Both the position numbers and the translations under genes were made by a program. From Ectobius pallidus (Eukaryota > Arthropoda > Insecta > Blattodea > Ectobiidae), in assembly GCA_964059195.1 (NCBI GenBank), contig CAXKWD010000002.1, positions 50,184,923 to 50,248,922 of the forward strand: a stretch of DNA of 64,000 bases, in the 5' to 3' direction. This document shows, one piece after another, positions 35,321 to 46,553 of this stretch (positions are counted from its first letter, which is position 1; every line of letters starts with the position of its first letter). The notes below the pieces were generated by a model, which saw nothing but the letters and a program-made list of their open reading frames with translations, ran no database searches and was not told where the DNA came from.

Positions 35321-35662
35321 GAATTTTTCTCCTATAATATTCTCATTACATTCTCAAGATTCCTATGCTAATAAAAGCAGAAATCTACGATTTAGATATT
35401 TATTACCATTCCAACTCCCCTTAAAACGGAATGACCCATTACTTATATCTATAATAGGTTACATAAATACAATCCCTTAAATGTTTGTCTGTTCTTTGTT
35501 TCGTCCACTTAGCTTCAACAGAATCCATTTAATACATGAAAATGGCGGTATTAAGATAAAATTATACCCTCTGATTGGCTAGAAAGCCTATCAAAATGCT
35601 TAGGGACACTTACCATCGGAAAATATAATATACATAAGCTGCCTATAGGACAACATCTGGTT

Positions 35663-35751
35663 GGTTGGTTGGTATACGTTTATTTAACAACGGGGATGTA
35701 CTGCTATTTAAGTCTGTGACCGTCGCCTGTGTGCAGGAATTTTGTCCCACA
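35663..35751. mobile_element. 89-bp retro-insert with 14-bp target duplication
   Basis: GACAACATCTGGTT occurs at 35649-35662 and again at 35752-35765, bounding GGTTGGTTGGTATACG...TTTTGTCCCACA. The duplication length fits LINE-machinery insertion. The insert is short, non-coding and probably a truncated SINE or LINE end, with (GGTT)n at one end. Confidence 0.65.
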
Positions 35752-35878
35752 GACAACATCTGGTTTTGATCAACTTCCCATTATTTGATTTTCTATTAGG
35801 CCTACTGAAACTTGGCTGAATATCTTATTCATAACATGTCAATTTTAGTCAGAGAAATCAGCAAAACTGTATCGAGTA

Positions 35879-36073
35879 TTGTACACACAGAATTTAGTTC
35901 AAAGTCAGAATGTCCCGCAACATATGATTTATATGGAAGTGAACAGACATTGTGTGGCACCTGTTTCTGATAAATGTCATGGCGAAGTTTTCCATTTAAT
36001 GCGTACTTCCATATCAGAAGCAGAACAAGCCTCTGTTTTGTCTTCTATTGGGTCAAGTAGTTCAGGTCATTGA
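35879..36073 (+). CDS. Unrecognised short open frame, weakly supported
   Basis: Sixty-four codons, Ser-rich at the end (EQASVLSSIGSSSSGH). In an overlapping frame just upstream, VREISKTVSSIVHTEFSSKSECP also looks coding-like, so this may be a frameshifted remnant. I recognise no family, and there is no intron or promoter evidence. It may be chance. Confidence 0.15.
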   Translation: MYTQNLVQSQNVPQHMIYMEVNRHCVAPVSDKCHGEVFHLMRTSISEAEQASVLSSIGSSSSGH

Positions 36074-36381
36074 ATTGTTCTGTATAATAGCAGCAATGTG
36101 AATGAGCCAGGCGGGTTCAATAATGGTAGAAACTGATGTGTAGATACATTTAGACAGCCGCGAGGAAACAGTTTGTGATTATCCTAGTTCGTCATACAAG
36201 AATTTTATTTAATGAAATTAGAAATGCTATTTAGCTCTTACGACTTAGTTTTGGGCCAATAACATGTAAGAATGAGTGTGAAAACAGCCAATCGCAGACC
36301 TGTTGCATTAAATTTCTCGAATTTGTTTTACCACCTCCTACAAAAGACACGTTCTATTTTCTTTATATTTTTATAGGCTTA

Positions 36382-37190
36382 CTTGATCCAAGATGTGTAC
36401 GGAGCAAAAGTAAACCACAGACTTGCCTTGACTAACTGTGTCCTGTTGTTTCATTGGTAAATCGCACCAGCGCAAACTTCACGATAGGACGACAAGCTCC
36501 ATTCCGCACACTTCGTAAAATTATTTATAACTTATGTAATTGTGAAAACATCAGTTTTTTTAAGTGAGTTGTTTGCTTTCGTATTTATATATATTTATAT
36601 TGTGTTTATATGCCTATCAAGCAAACAATATTTAATCTGTTTTTATCATTGCCTTGGAAAATTTTTGATTCTGAAAAAAACAAGTGACATAAGTTACTAA
36701 ATACAAGACGAATTGTATAACGTAATTAATTCGTTATACTTTTCATTTAACCTTAATAATGTGAGATGAAGTACACCACATATTTAGTAAAAGAAATAGG
36801 TATAACCTCTAATAATTTGTATTATAAAAGAAAATTGCGAGCCAGGGCCTTAGAACTTACGTCACCAATAAAGAAACTTGCGAAGAAAAGATCTGTCCAG
36901 TGGCGAGAAGATTCAGATTGCAAATATATACAAAACGTTAAAAGAAAACCCTGAAGTGTCTGTGCAAGATATAGGAGTGAAAGTGGCGCCATCCATGGGA
37001 GTAGTTTCTAATACGGTTTCCAAAGTCCTAAAAGAATGCAGACCTACAGGAGGTGTCAAGTCATCGGTCAAAATTAAACCAAAATCAAAGATAAAAATAT
37101 CACTTGGTAGAATTGTGAATTGACCCTTGGCATTTAATATAAAGAAGACATTTTAATTGACTTTACTGTATGTATTCGACTAAACAGTCT
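36382..37190 (+). pseudogene. Tc1/mariner-type element with transposase N-terminal remnant
   Basis: Begins CTTGATCCAAGATGTGTA after a TA. It is homologous over several hundred bases to the element at 59428-60870 and, unlike it, keeps coding sequence. The frame at 36878-37123 reads RRKDLSSGEKIQIANIYKTL and continues through VSVQDIGVKV to TVSKVLKECRPTGGVK, a helix-turn-helix N-terminus of a DDE transposase of the IS630-Tc1-mariner kind. An in-frame stop lies just before it, it ends after about 80 codons, and no catalytic domain follows. No right inverted repeat was found, so the element is truncated. Confidence 0.65.
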
Positions 37191-37740
37191 CGCTTCTGCA
37201 ACATTAAAGCATAGGTCCCACTTTGGAAGAAACTTCGCTTTGGTGATTGGGAGAAACGGAATGCGAAATCATCAACGACGATCCTTACCAATGCCTGAAT
37301 GTGTAGCGAGAAAGTCGTAAGCTCCATGCTTAGTGTAGAGAAGACATTGTTGGTTGTGTTACACCTAATTTAGGGTCATCAAACTGTTTTTGGTAAACAG
37401 TTGTTACCTTTGTGCCATTACAGAAATATTAGTTTCACCGATTTTTCTGTTTTTATATTGTTTTGAGCATCGAGGTCATATCAGGAGTTCATATTCTGTA
37501 GTTATACCAGTAGGCCACGCAATTATTGATCTTGAGCTATTTTCTATTGTTGGTGTATTCTTATGTCAGTAAACTTCAACTGGTATTCATTTTAAATGAA
37601 CTTGGTACAGGATGAAATAGCGAGTAGGAGTCATGGTAAGTAATTATCCAATTCGGCATTTGACTTTACGACTGGGGAAACCATGAAGAAACCCACGTGA
37701 AATTGGCCGACCACAAGATTTTAACCTGAGACCTCCCGAC
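37191..37740. other. No gene recognised
   Basis: No supported feature. A plus-strand GGTAAGT at about 37634 is a consensus donor but has no exon before it. Confidence 0.35.
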
Positions 37741-37779
37741 GATTGTATATACATATACGAGTATACAGTTATACACACA

Positions 37780-38792
37780 TATAAGGCAATGTTAGTACGT
37801 GGGCCTTTTTAGATTAAAAACTACTGGACCGATTTACGTGTGTTTTTTTGTAAAATGTTCCGCGTTGTCCGGAGAAGGTTTAAAGCTATTAAAATCCTCG
37901 ATGTGATCAGTAGAAAGAAAGTTAGGGGCTAAATGCTTTATTTAAATATTACACATCAAATGCAATTCAGTGCTCATGACAACAATATTGTTTGCAGTTG
38001 CATTTTACCTGGGCTTTCACAAATAATTATAATTAGAGAGGGTATCGGTATGATTCGTTTTTGTAAATCAATAATGGATTAAATAAATATCGAATGTGAT
38101 GCATCATATAGCTTTCTCTATCCAAGGCATAGAGAATATAATTTTCTCACATTGCATGTTGATTTAGAACAAAAGGGTATTGTAGGGAGAGCGTTTTCAG
38201 TTGTATCAGCCCAAGTTTATGCCGACGATGGATAGCGAGTATGCTATATCAGAAGTCTGTAAACAGTTCTGTTCCCTGATAAGTTATTCATCGCTGTAGG
38301 CTTTGCATTAGTTGAGAAATATAAATGTTTACTGGAAACGTTTTTAAAAAAAGATAAAAAATAGGATGGAACATTGTTAGCACCTATGTACGCAGTAAAT
38401 TATGTCTCAGATTTTTTGGGAAGAATGTGTGAAAGTGATAATGATTTTCTTTTTCTTTTAGCCCCGAAACGGTCGTATTGCAACATGAAAGTAGGAAATA
38501 AAATATCCCATAAAGACAGTAAAATGTTATCTTACCAAAATTTCTTATTTCAACCCCCATGGTGTGTAAAAGCAATGGGTGCAAAATTCTAATCCTGTAT
38601 GAGCGATAGAAGCCATATCTAGCGTTTTCTGAAGGAATAGTTTGAGTGTGATAAGTCGTTCTTCCTTGCATCAAACGTTAGATCCTTATACCTAATAAGG
38701 ACTTACGGCTTGAAAATCGAAAGTCCTAGTCATTTAGTATTGAATTACACGCAAAATAGAAAATTCGGGCGAAGGCGGGCCTTTTAAGATAG
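37780..38792 (+). mobile_element. Diverged non-autonomous Helitron relative
   Basis: From about 38407 to the end it matches the Helitron at 29452-30314: GAAAGTGATAATG, CGAAACGG, GCAAAATTCTA, GCGTTTTCTGA.GGAATAGTTTGAGTGT.ATAAGTCGTTCTTCC. The 3' hairpin has decayed and the end reads TTTTAAGATAG instead of TTTTAAGCTAG. The left end is uncertain. The 72- and 96-codon frames over it are not supported. Confidence 0.55.
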
Positions 38793-39556
38793 CATTGTAT
38801 AAAAAAATGCCTAAACTGGACAAAAACATAGTTTATATCATATAATTATGTAGTTATTGAAAATAAGGCTTCCTGTAGAGATAAAGGCTGCTAATAAAGA
38901 AAGAGCGTAATAGCGAAAATATTCAAGAATTAAACATGATCGACTATAAGAAACGGTCGAAATGTGAAATGGGGAGAGAAGGCAGTGAAATAAAGAAGGG
39001 ATAGGGTGGAGAGAGAAAGAGAGCATGAACATTTTCTTCCTACCCACTTAAGGAAGCTTATATTACATCCCGTTCAGATGGCCGTAGGATATTTCCTTTC
39101 AAGAGTTTGTTTTGTCTGCTCTACTTCTATTAGTATTCTAATAATTTTCTTTCTCCTCCCTGGGCTGAGACCCATTTAGTGTTTCCTTAGGGTACCTGTT
39201 ATTTTATGCCTATCTTAACAGCTAAACGTTTCCTTATAGCTGTAAAGTAGAAATGAATTACATGTAATAATTTGTTTAATTTGTAATTACAACAATGTAC
39301 AACAATGCTTTTTGTTTTTAGCTAAACATTAAATCTGATTTCGTAAATAAATACGAGCCACAAACTGTAGTAAAAGATGTATGCTGTATTTTATGCTGTA
39401 ACATGAAAAATTGAATCCATATAGCAAAAGTCGTATAATAAAAGTTGCTTGTCTATGTCCCCTCTATACACAGGTGAAATATTTCGGTGTTATTCATTAA
39501 CATCCTCTATAACTTATATCTAAATTACAAGAAAGCAATAAAAAGAACTCTGATGT
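38793..39556. other. No gene recognised
   Basis: No supported coding region or element. Confidence 0.35.

Positions 39557-39616
<60 letters not shown>
39557..39616 (+). repeat. (AAT)n microsatellite
   Basis: About 20 consecutive AAT/ATA units. Confidence 0.95.
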
Positions 39617-40109
39617 TTAATTAAGCCTTTAGGTACAGAATACAATTGACCAAGTAAATTATGTAAAACCATAGCTCAAACATACAATAATTATTTAAAA
39701 TAAATATGGTTAAAACTTAGAAATAGTGTTAATGCATTCCTGCATATTGTAATTTGGATTTTCTTTTAACCTTAAACTTAATTCAATCTTTAACTGTATT
39801 TCATTTAAATTTCTCATCCTCTCACGCACAACTCCCTCTGTCCAAATCAAAATGTTGCCTCTTGGTATAATATATTATGTATGACATTCTCTTCATGTAA
39901 ATTAGTTGTACAATCAAGAGAATGTCGTTACCATTTGGCATTGCAAATAAAATCTCATTAATGCACTCACGTATCTTTCTTTGATATAAGCATGGGGAAT
40001 ATAGTTTTCTCACTTCACATTCAAGAGGCCGTTTTGCAAAGAATGCTTATTCAGTCGTTTCAACCCGATGCAAAGCTTCCTTTTCACCAGGGAAGACTTG
40101 ATTTTCTAC
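39617..40109. other. No gene recognised
   Basis: AT-rich; contains GAGAATGTC and GACATTCTC in inverted layout near 39880-39925. No gene is supported. Confidence 0.3.
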
Positions 40110-41283
40110 AAACAGTGGGTGGCTTATAACTAGACTTCGGATTTTAGGTAAAAACCTATTTTAATCCTTAAGTGATATATGGACGGAAACTTGTATATGC
40201 ATGTTTTACAAGTAACTATGTCTATAACTGATACTTTTATAGGACCTAAATCAGCCTATTTTTACGTTAGAGCCTAATATTGCCTTTTTGTTAGTTTTTC
40301 CTCTACAGTTCAAAATAAGTTATTTTTTGTTATAAATTCTAGCATTTATTTTCAGTTCGTACTAAATTTTTAGCTCGGAATGTGTAGTGTGTGACACATT
40401 TGTGACGTGGTTAGGCCTAAATAGTAAGGAATGTTTCGTCTTCAGTAGAAAAATTCCTTTGAATTCCCAAGAAAATGTAGTGTTTTTCTCCCGACTTCCA
40501 CATCCAATAATTAATTAATCTCTGAATCACTGAGGGATACAAGGGGTTGAGTATGCTAGCGTGCGTAGCTTCTGGGCGCAGGGATTAGGTTTTCACTGTT
40601 ATGGTAGTAATACAGGCCCTAGTAATAGGTCTATATAATTCTGTGTATCATAGGCCTATATCTGTGTTTTTATCATGATTATTGATTAATGGTGACTTCA
40701 ATAAATAAAATATTCTGCATTGGAATTCAGATATTCCAGAAAATTGGCAACTTAACGATTTTGTAAGAGACTATTTTACGATTTTTAGAACCTATTTTCC
40801 AATTTTTAGAGCCTATTTTAGGTACCTAAAACAGCATTTTAGCGACCTAAAAGTCCGAAGTCTACTTATAACTATCTTCGGATAATTTTTTGCGAAAAAG
40901 TGTTTCAAATATAAGTTTTAGCTATTAGTATAAGCACCTCATGTGCAAAATATAATGAAGATCGTTAGAGCCTTTTTCGAAAAAATCGCGAAAAACTAAA
41001 TTTTCTTCAAGTAAAGTGGCATTAAAAATGAGAGAAAGTCGTCGCCAATCTTGATGTCACATCCCCAGAAAATGCCTAATCCAAACAGAAAATTTTGTTT
41101 TCATACGGTCTTTCGTTCTAGAGCTAGGTTGTTCACAAACACCCAAAGAGACATGTTTCTGATTGAATTCGGGGAACTCAAAACGTGTACTGTATTTATG
41201 TTAAAAACTCAACATCCAATTTTGAGGTTGAACACAACACTTCCTCTATGTAGTGCTTACTGTATGGGCCGCGGAAGTAATAA
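40110..41283 (+). repeat. Repeat A family copy, interrupted by a hAT element
   Basis: Shares with the 22480 copy CAGTGGGTGGCTTATAACTA, GTTTCAAATATAAGTTTTAGCT, AATCGCGAAAAACTAAATTT and CTCAAAACGTGTA. The terminal hairpin survives as ACTTCCTCTATG...GCCGCGGAAGT at 41239-41278. The hAT element 40131-40864 lies inside. The 81-codon frame at 41051 is not supported. Confidence 0.7.
40131..40864. mobile_element. Non-autonomous hAT element, 734 bp, nested in Repeat A
   Basis: Left end TAGACTTCGGATTTTAGG, and the right end is its near-complement CCTAAAAGTCCGAAGTCTA. The exact 8-bp duplication CTTATAAC lies at 40123-40130 and 40865-40872. The uninterrupted target is known from the Repeat A copy at 22580 (GGCCTATAACTACCC), which confirms the insertion. 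No transposase. TAGGCCTA lies at 40412 and 40651. Confidence 0.85.
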
Positions 41284-42003
41284 CCATGTTGGTTAAGACT
41301 GTTCAATTTTTTTATAATTTTTATAGCGACACATAAATCTGCCAAGGTAAAAATATTTCGGTGTGTTGCTGTAAGCGTATAGAATCACAGAATGAGTGTA
41401 GAACAGACACGTTGCTACTTCTAGTTCACAGAAGACAAGTCTCTATAATCCTTTCCTGATAGGTCAGACTGGAAAAACACGTGACCATGATGTTGATTAA
41501 TTGAAACGCTGTACACTATAGTTCCGACTGTCCACTGTTTTATTAATCAACTATTTCAGTAAAAAATAAAAAGTATTTAATGTGTTAATCTCGATGGGAT
41601 TTATTAAGACTTTTCCATGAAAAAAAATTACCGGATTATATAAATAATAATTGCTTTCTCATTTTGTTATTTAATATAATATGTCAGCTGTGAGGTCAAG
41701 GCATATTCTAAATCAATAATAATCAAATGGAATGAGTTACCAGATTCCAACCAATGCTACCAATAGTGCAACAGTTATCCTAATTCAAATAAGTTAACGT
41801 CAGAACAGAATAAAAGCACACGAAATGACTTATCCCCAATCGAAATTGTATATTCAATTAATGCGAATTTACATTAGTTGAATTTCCAAGCAAGTTATGT
41901 TGTAAAAATAATGTGTCTTCATTCTGTTTTTTGGCAGCATGTGACATATTAATCACTGCATATTGATACCTTACGTTTCCAGCAAAGAGCTGACTTTTAT
42001 CAC
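41284..42003. other. No gene recognised
   Basis: No supported feature. Confidence 0.35.
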
Positions 42004-42250
42004 ATAAAATTTCATCCTTGTGTTCCTAGCAAGCATGTTATAAGATAAATGACCGTGATTTTCGATATCCGAGCAATTGCTAAACGTCATTGGTCAATAT
42101 CAAAAGTGCGGCGTATGGATGAAATAGTCGCATAAAATTGCATCCTTGTGTTGCTGGCATGCATTATAAGATAAACAACTGCGACTGTCGATATTCGAGG
42201 CATTGCGAAACATTATTGGTCAGTAACAAATTAATACGCCTCGTATGAAT
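42004..42250 (+). repeat. Tandem pair of the dispersed repeat seen at 643-760
   Basis: Units at about 42004-42127 and 42128-42250 share CATAAAATT.CATCCTTGTGTT, TTATAAGATAAA, CGATAT.CGAG.CATTGC and ATTGGTCA. The copies differ at many positions, so the duplication is old. Confidence 0.7.
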
Positions 42251-42328
42251 AGAATAATTTCTTGAAAATCTTACATAATACATAGTACAATTTATACTTA
42301 CATTCAATATACATACATACATTACATA

Positions 42329-42529
42329 CGAGACCTGTTTTTAAAGTAAGTACCGATAATAATTTAAAAAAAATAGAAAATTAAATCAATGTAAATCAGT
42401 GGGAGCAAGATCCGGGCTGTAGGGTGAATGTTTAAACACTTCCCAGTCGAACGTCTGCAGGAGACTTGCAAGGAGGTGTTTTGATTTTGTAAAGGGCCTC
42501 AGGGAAACTTACTTTATGAACGGCTCTCG
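42329..42529. mobile_element. Mariner MITE, 201 bp
   Basis: Ends CGAGACCTGTTTTTAAAG and, reversed, CGAGAGCCGTTCATAAAG, next to TA duplications at 42327-42328 and 42530-42531. Inside, the minus strand retains the codons around SPYSPDLAP from a mariner transposase, with most of the gene deleted. It is related to 24742-25245. Confidence 0.75.
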
Positions 42530-42541
42530 TATTTGGGATTA

Positions 42542-42798
42542 CAATTGGACAACATTCTGCAGAAAGGAACCAACCCTCAAATTTTAAAAACCGGAATAGA
42601 TGCTAAATTTTTGCTACTTAACTATATATTTACGTTGTGCAAACTAACCAACCCTCTTCATCCATTCATATGCCATCTATGAAGCAAACAAAAACACACT
42701 GAAAAGATCCAGGTGACTTTTGATTTAACTTTAAATGCCTATTTTTTAGCTTAAAAATCATGTGGGCTGGTTCCTTTCTGCAGAATGTCGTCCAATTG
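42542..42798. mobile_element. MITE with 30-bp inverted repeats, 257 bp
   Basis: The left arm CAATTGGACAACATTCTGCA continues into GAAAGGAACC. The right arm is its complement with one difference. The superfamily is not clear; the ends CAATTGGAC and the short flanks do not settle a target duplication. It lies only 13 bases from the mariner MITE. Confidence 0.7.
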
Positions 42799-43436
42799 GA
42801 ATTAATTGGACACCACATTTAGTTAGTGCTTAGAATATCTAAGGACCTTAATCCGGCCGTGGGTTGAACTAATATTATCTTGTTTTTAAGTCAGTAAAAA
42901 GACGATTCGACAGTTATCTTGGTCATTCGGGAGCTTGTTTAAATTTAGTTTTTCAGAGGAACGGTTTCTTAGCCCGATATTTCTATAAAAGCTGAACTGT
43001 CCTTTGGAAAGCGAAATATTACAATAAATTGCATTAGGCAAAATGTATACTTCCAGAATGAAAGTAAGAAGTAAAAATAATAATAAAGCCACAGAGCAGG
43101 AAGACTTGTGAACGGGGGAATACTTTCGTACTTCAAGGAAATTCCTAAATTCGATTATTATTTTATCCACTCTTCTTAAAATAGGCTTCGAGTAAACCAC
43201 TTAAGTTTTAACTTCCTTCTTGAAAATGCATTAAAACATTAAGGTTCTGGTAATTAGTGATGATAGCTGGTGTTCCTTAATAAACTTTTTTAGAAGAAAT
43301 CTCGATGTGATTCCCAAAGACACACTAGGAAGTATTAGAGATGATGAAAAAATATAAAATTTTAGTTTCTTAAAGCACATAGAAGAAAATGCTGTAATAG
43401 AGAAGCGAACACATTTAACACTATTTAGTGTATGTG

Positions 43437-43715
43437 TAAACTGGGTGCGTGTTCATGTTGGAAACTCAGGCAAGGAGAAAGCACACCAGCTTGCAAATGT
43501 AGCAGCCCACATCACAACTGAATATGAGTACACGAACACCACTTTTGTTTTGTGAAGAAAGACATGCTAATTAAATGGAACTCGCTATGGACAAACAGCA
43601 TCAAGGGACAATTTACAAGAACAATGTTTCCCCTTCAGTTAAAGACAGATTAACTACAAAACACTACAATCCATCTTTTGAAATGACACAATTCATGACA
43701 GGTCATGAGAAATTT
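43437..43715 (+). pseudogene. LINE RNase H domain remnant, frameshifted
   Basis: NWVRVHVGNSGKEKAHQLAN matches the RNase H C-terminal segment of non-LTR elements (W..H.G..GNEKADQLA), with Asp replaced by His. It stops, and further pieces (MLIKWNSLWTNSIKGQFT, then SVKDRLTTKHYNPSFEMTQF) follow in other frames. No reverse transcriptase part is present. It is followed directly by a Repeat A end. Confidence 0.65.
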
Positions 43716-43826
43716 AAATTTAGATTCAGATGACCTCGAAACGTGTATTTATGTTAAAATCTCGACTCTTAATTTCAGGGTCCTCTACTTATAGTAGGCT
43801 ACCTATGGTAGGGCAGAGGAAGTAAA
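43716..43826 (+). repeat. Repeat A family, 3' end only
   Basis: GATTCAGATGACCTCGAAACGTGTATTTATGTTAAAA, ending in the family hairpin region GGCTACCTATGGTAGGGCAGAGGAAGT. Confidence 0.65.
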
Positions 43827-44861
43827 AAATTAATTAAAAATAGCAATATATTCATCTGTCTCCCACTTAAAAGAAAGTTAATAACGAATTTATCTAATAC
43901 TTTGCTTACATTTCCCTTACAATAAGATCAACAGCAGTAGCAACAACAATAATAAAACTATTATTATGAAAAACATGTTCCATAGATGGGCGAAACGAAA
44001 CATAAATAAATTACAATAATAAGAATATTAACGACGACAGCTGTTAGGTATTGTTCCCTTCTTAAACTACTTTTATAGGTCATTTCGGTTATCACCACAT
44101 TAGTGTACAGTTTCTGTCCGAATAACTTAAATGCAAAATAAAAACATTTCTACCTTAACGTTCTGTTAATGCATTTTCCTAAAAAAAAAAGAGAAAAGTA
44201 CAAACAATTAAGGTCTTGAAAAGAAAACAAACAGAAGCAATAAAAAGATCTGGGGACGTATCACGGACAGAAGAAATCATTAATCTGTTGTGAACAGACA
44301 GAAAATCGTTCCGCTAGGAAAATGTAACCAGAGGCAGCTTTCTGCAAGACTAAACCCAGTTGAGATAAGATAAGTAATAGGAGAATAAGTACATAAAAGT
44401 GATATATTAGCGGAGTCTAACGTTATAAAAAAGGCAATTAAAGCCTTAAAGAAATTTAAGGAACGTTCATTTAAAGTAGGATTAGAAGAAATGAAATATT
44501 ATTCTCTCCGAAGGCGATAATTAAAAACAGATAACAGTAACTTCATATCTTATAATTTACAGTTTGTCCATAATGCTTAATTTTTAAGAATGAAATGCAA
44601 TAGTATTTTAAATTCTCGGCTGTGACTAATGGGGAAATAATCTTCCCACCCTTATCATATCCTTAAGAATAATAATTATTTATCAATCGCATAATATTGT
44701 AAACTTTAAGATTTTCCCAACTCATTTGCTTATTTTGGAAGTAGTTTTGAAGGAAATTCTGTTCATGTTAACAACATCGTGATTCATGACGATATAAGAC
44801 AATTGACTTTCTTCGTGGAAATTAACATTCGAATTTCCATAGTTTGAACAAATTAGTTTTG

Positions 44862-44862
<1 letters not shown>
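43827..44862. other. No gene recognised
   Basis: No supported coding region or element. Confidence 0.35.

Positions 44863-44921
<59 letters not shown>
44863..44921 (+). repeat. (AT)n microsatellite
   Basis: About 28 consecutive AT units. Confidence 0.95.
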
Positions 44922-44923
<2 letters not shown>

Positions 44924-46286
44924 GTGCGTATCTGTAATTGTATACTACAGCTACCACACTAAATTAAAGCTATCAACAGGAAACACAGAACGATATATTT
45001 TTAGCAGTACTGGTACTACAACCTTTCAGCCAAATTTGCCTACTGAAATCTAGAAAAGGCATTCCTCCATTATTCTTCAGATAACCTGCGCTTTCTATTA
45101 TGTATAGCCTAACAAAGAAATGTTTCGATCATTTGAGTTAACATGTCTTCACCTTAAACATTACCAGAATTTTGAACTGTAGTTTACTTTTACTGCTGTC
45201 CATGAACAGCGTTTCGCAAATATTTTAATAGCGTTAGTGTTGTGGAATTGTCGAATAAATTGAAAATGTAAAGCCTCTCACTAATTAATTCTTAAAACTT
45301 GAGACGTGCTTGCTTATTTAATTGCACTGGTCAACGGACACAGAAGATAGTTCCGTGACAGTGATTTTATAACATTTTATAAAGGTGATGAAATGCAGTT
45401 TTTATTTTAATTATTGGAGTTTCAAGCCAGCAAAATATGCCCTGAAGATGGTGTACAGACACCGAAAGGCCTAGGCGACAGATCAAAAAAATATCTTAGT
45501 TGAGCAAATGGTATCTTATTATTTTATTACATTGATCGAGCTCAACGGTGTTGAACATATATTTAAATAATTGCACTAAAGCTAAACATTCTGGTTTATG
45601 CGTAACTGATAAAAACGCAACACTCTGTTTACTAGACTTTCTAGGATGTGCTTCTGTTTAGATTCTTAGCCATATGTTGCAAGACACAATGAAAAAATTA
45701 GGCAGAGATTATTTAATATAACGTTCAGGTAAAACTATCTTCAAGTCCGACGTAATAAAAAATAACATCAGAAATGTTACACAACAACTTTGCTACCTTC
45801 CATAATTTGTTCTAAATTGCAATGGAAAACAAGTTTACCTACTGACCTAAATAAAAAGGAAGCACGCATTTACGAGAATAAGTTCAGTATGTAATTTACA
45901 AATGAGGTAATATTAAAATACAATGAAACACCACAGAGGTAAAATGGATTTGTAACCTACACAACTCGATTGACATTTGAATTGTGTTCTGAAGTCTTTT
46001 TGTGTACAATTTGTATAGAGCTAACAGAGAACTTCCGTATGACTGTCACTGGTTTCTCCCTCCCAACAGGAAGCCGAGGTAAGAAAATGTGTTTTAAACC
46101 CGGTGCTGATCGATTGGAGGGCATTATATAAGGTTTAGTGTTCTTCTAAAGCAATACAATTGTGAAAATTTAACGAGTGAAATTCATTTCAAACGATTAT
46201 TTGAATATGTTATTTTGAAAATGGTGCTAACCCTCGTAGACCGCGCTTAAAATAGCTTGTTATGGAAAAATATGATTATCCTATAG
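44922..46286. other. No gene recognised
   Basis: At about 45437-45480, CCCTGAAGATGGTGTACAGACACCGAAAGG resembles a phrase common at the 3' ends of some repeats (CTGAAGATGG..ACCGAAA), but no element boundary can be drawn. Nothing else is supported. Confidence 0.3.
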
Positions 46287-46553
46287 CAGCGTTTCTCAAC
46301 TTTTTTGAACCCGAGGACCTCTAAAATGTCTAAAAAAATTTACGGACCCCTAATTTTACCTCCCATTTTTAAAAGAAGACCTATATTCTTAATATTTGGG
46401 GTATTAATTATAGGTCATTATAACGAATAAGTGAAAAAATTTACTTCTTTACTTTCCACTTGCTTTATGGTATTTTTTTAATTATGTCTGAGGACCATCT
46501 GCACCATCTTCGCGGACCACCAGTGGTCCGCGGACCATAGGTTGAGAAACGCT
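46287..46553. mobile_element. hAT-like MITE, about 267 bp
   Basis: Left end CAGCGTTTCTCAACTTTTTT; right end GGTTGAGAAACGCT. CAGnGTTTCTCAACC is a common hAT end. Internal inverted phrases (GGACC..GGTCC, GTGGTCCGCGGACC) are present near the right end. The flanking CTATAG sequences leave the exact duplication unresolved. Confidence 0.6.

Larger units (their letters stand above)
34850..35359 (+). mobile_element. Composite palindromic element carrying two tRNA-like units
   Basis: The 14-mer TTACATTCTCAAGA occurs at 34850-34863 and 35346-35359 and reads like a target duplication. Inside are inverted arms of about 75 bp (34858-34934 and 35013-35090), nearly identical in complementary sense, that enclose the first tRNA-like unit. 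A second tRNA-like unit (35248-35320) with the same CTCCTATAATATTCTCA tail follows. The first arm overlaps the 14-mer by six bases, so the duplication could partly be arm sequence. Related pieces are at 61349-62137. Confidence 0.65.

Noticed and set aside
35607..35650. Signal-peptide exon of CCHamide-2 (minus strand, MLSYRQLMYIIFSD before a GTAAGT donor)
   Set aside because: The donor and phase fit, but the hydrophobic stretch is too short for a convincing signal peptide and the distance of 28 kb through transposons makes chance likely.
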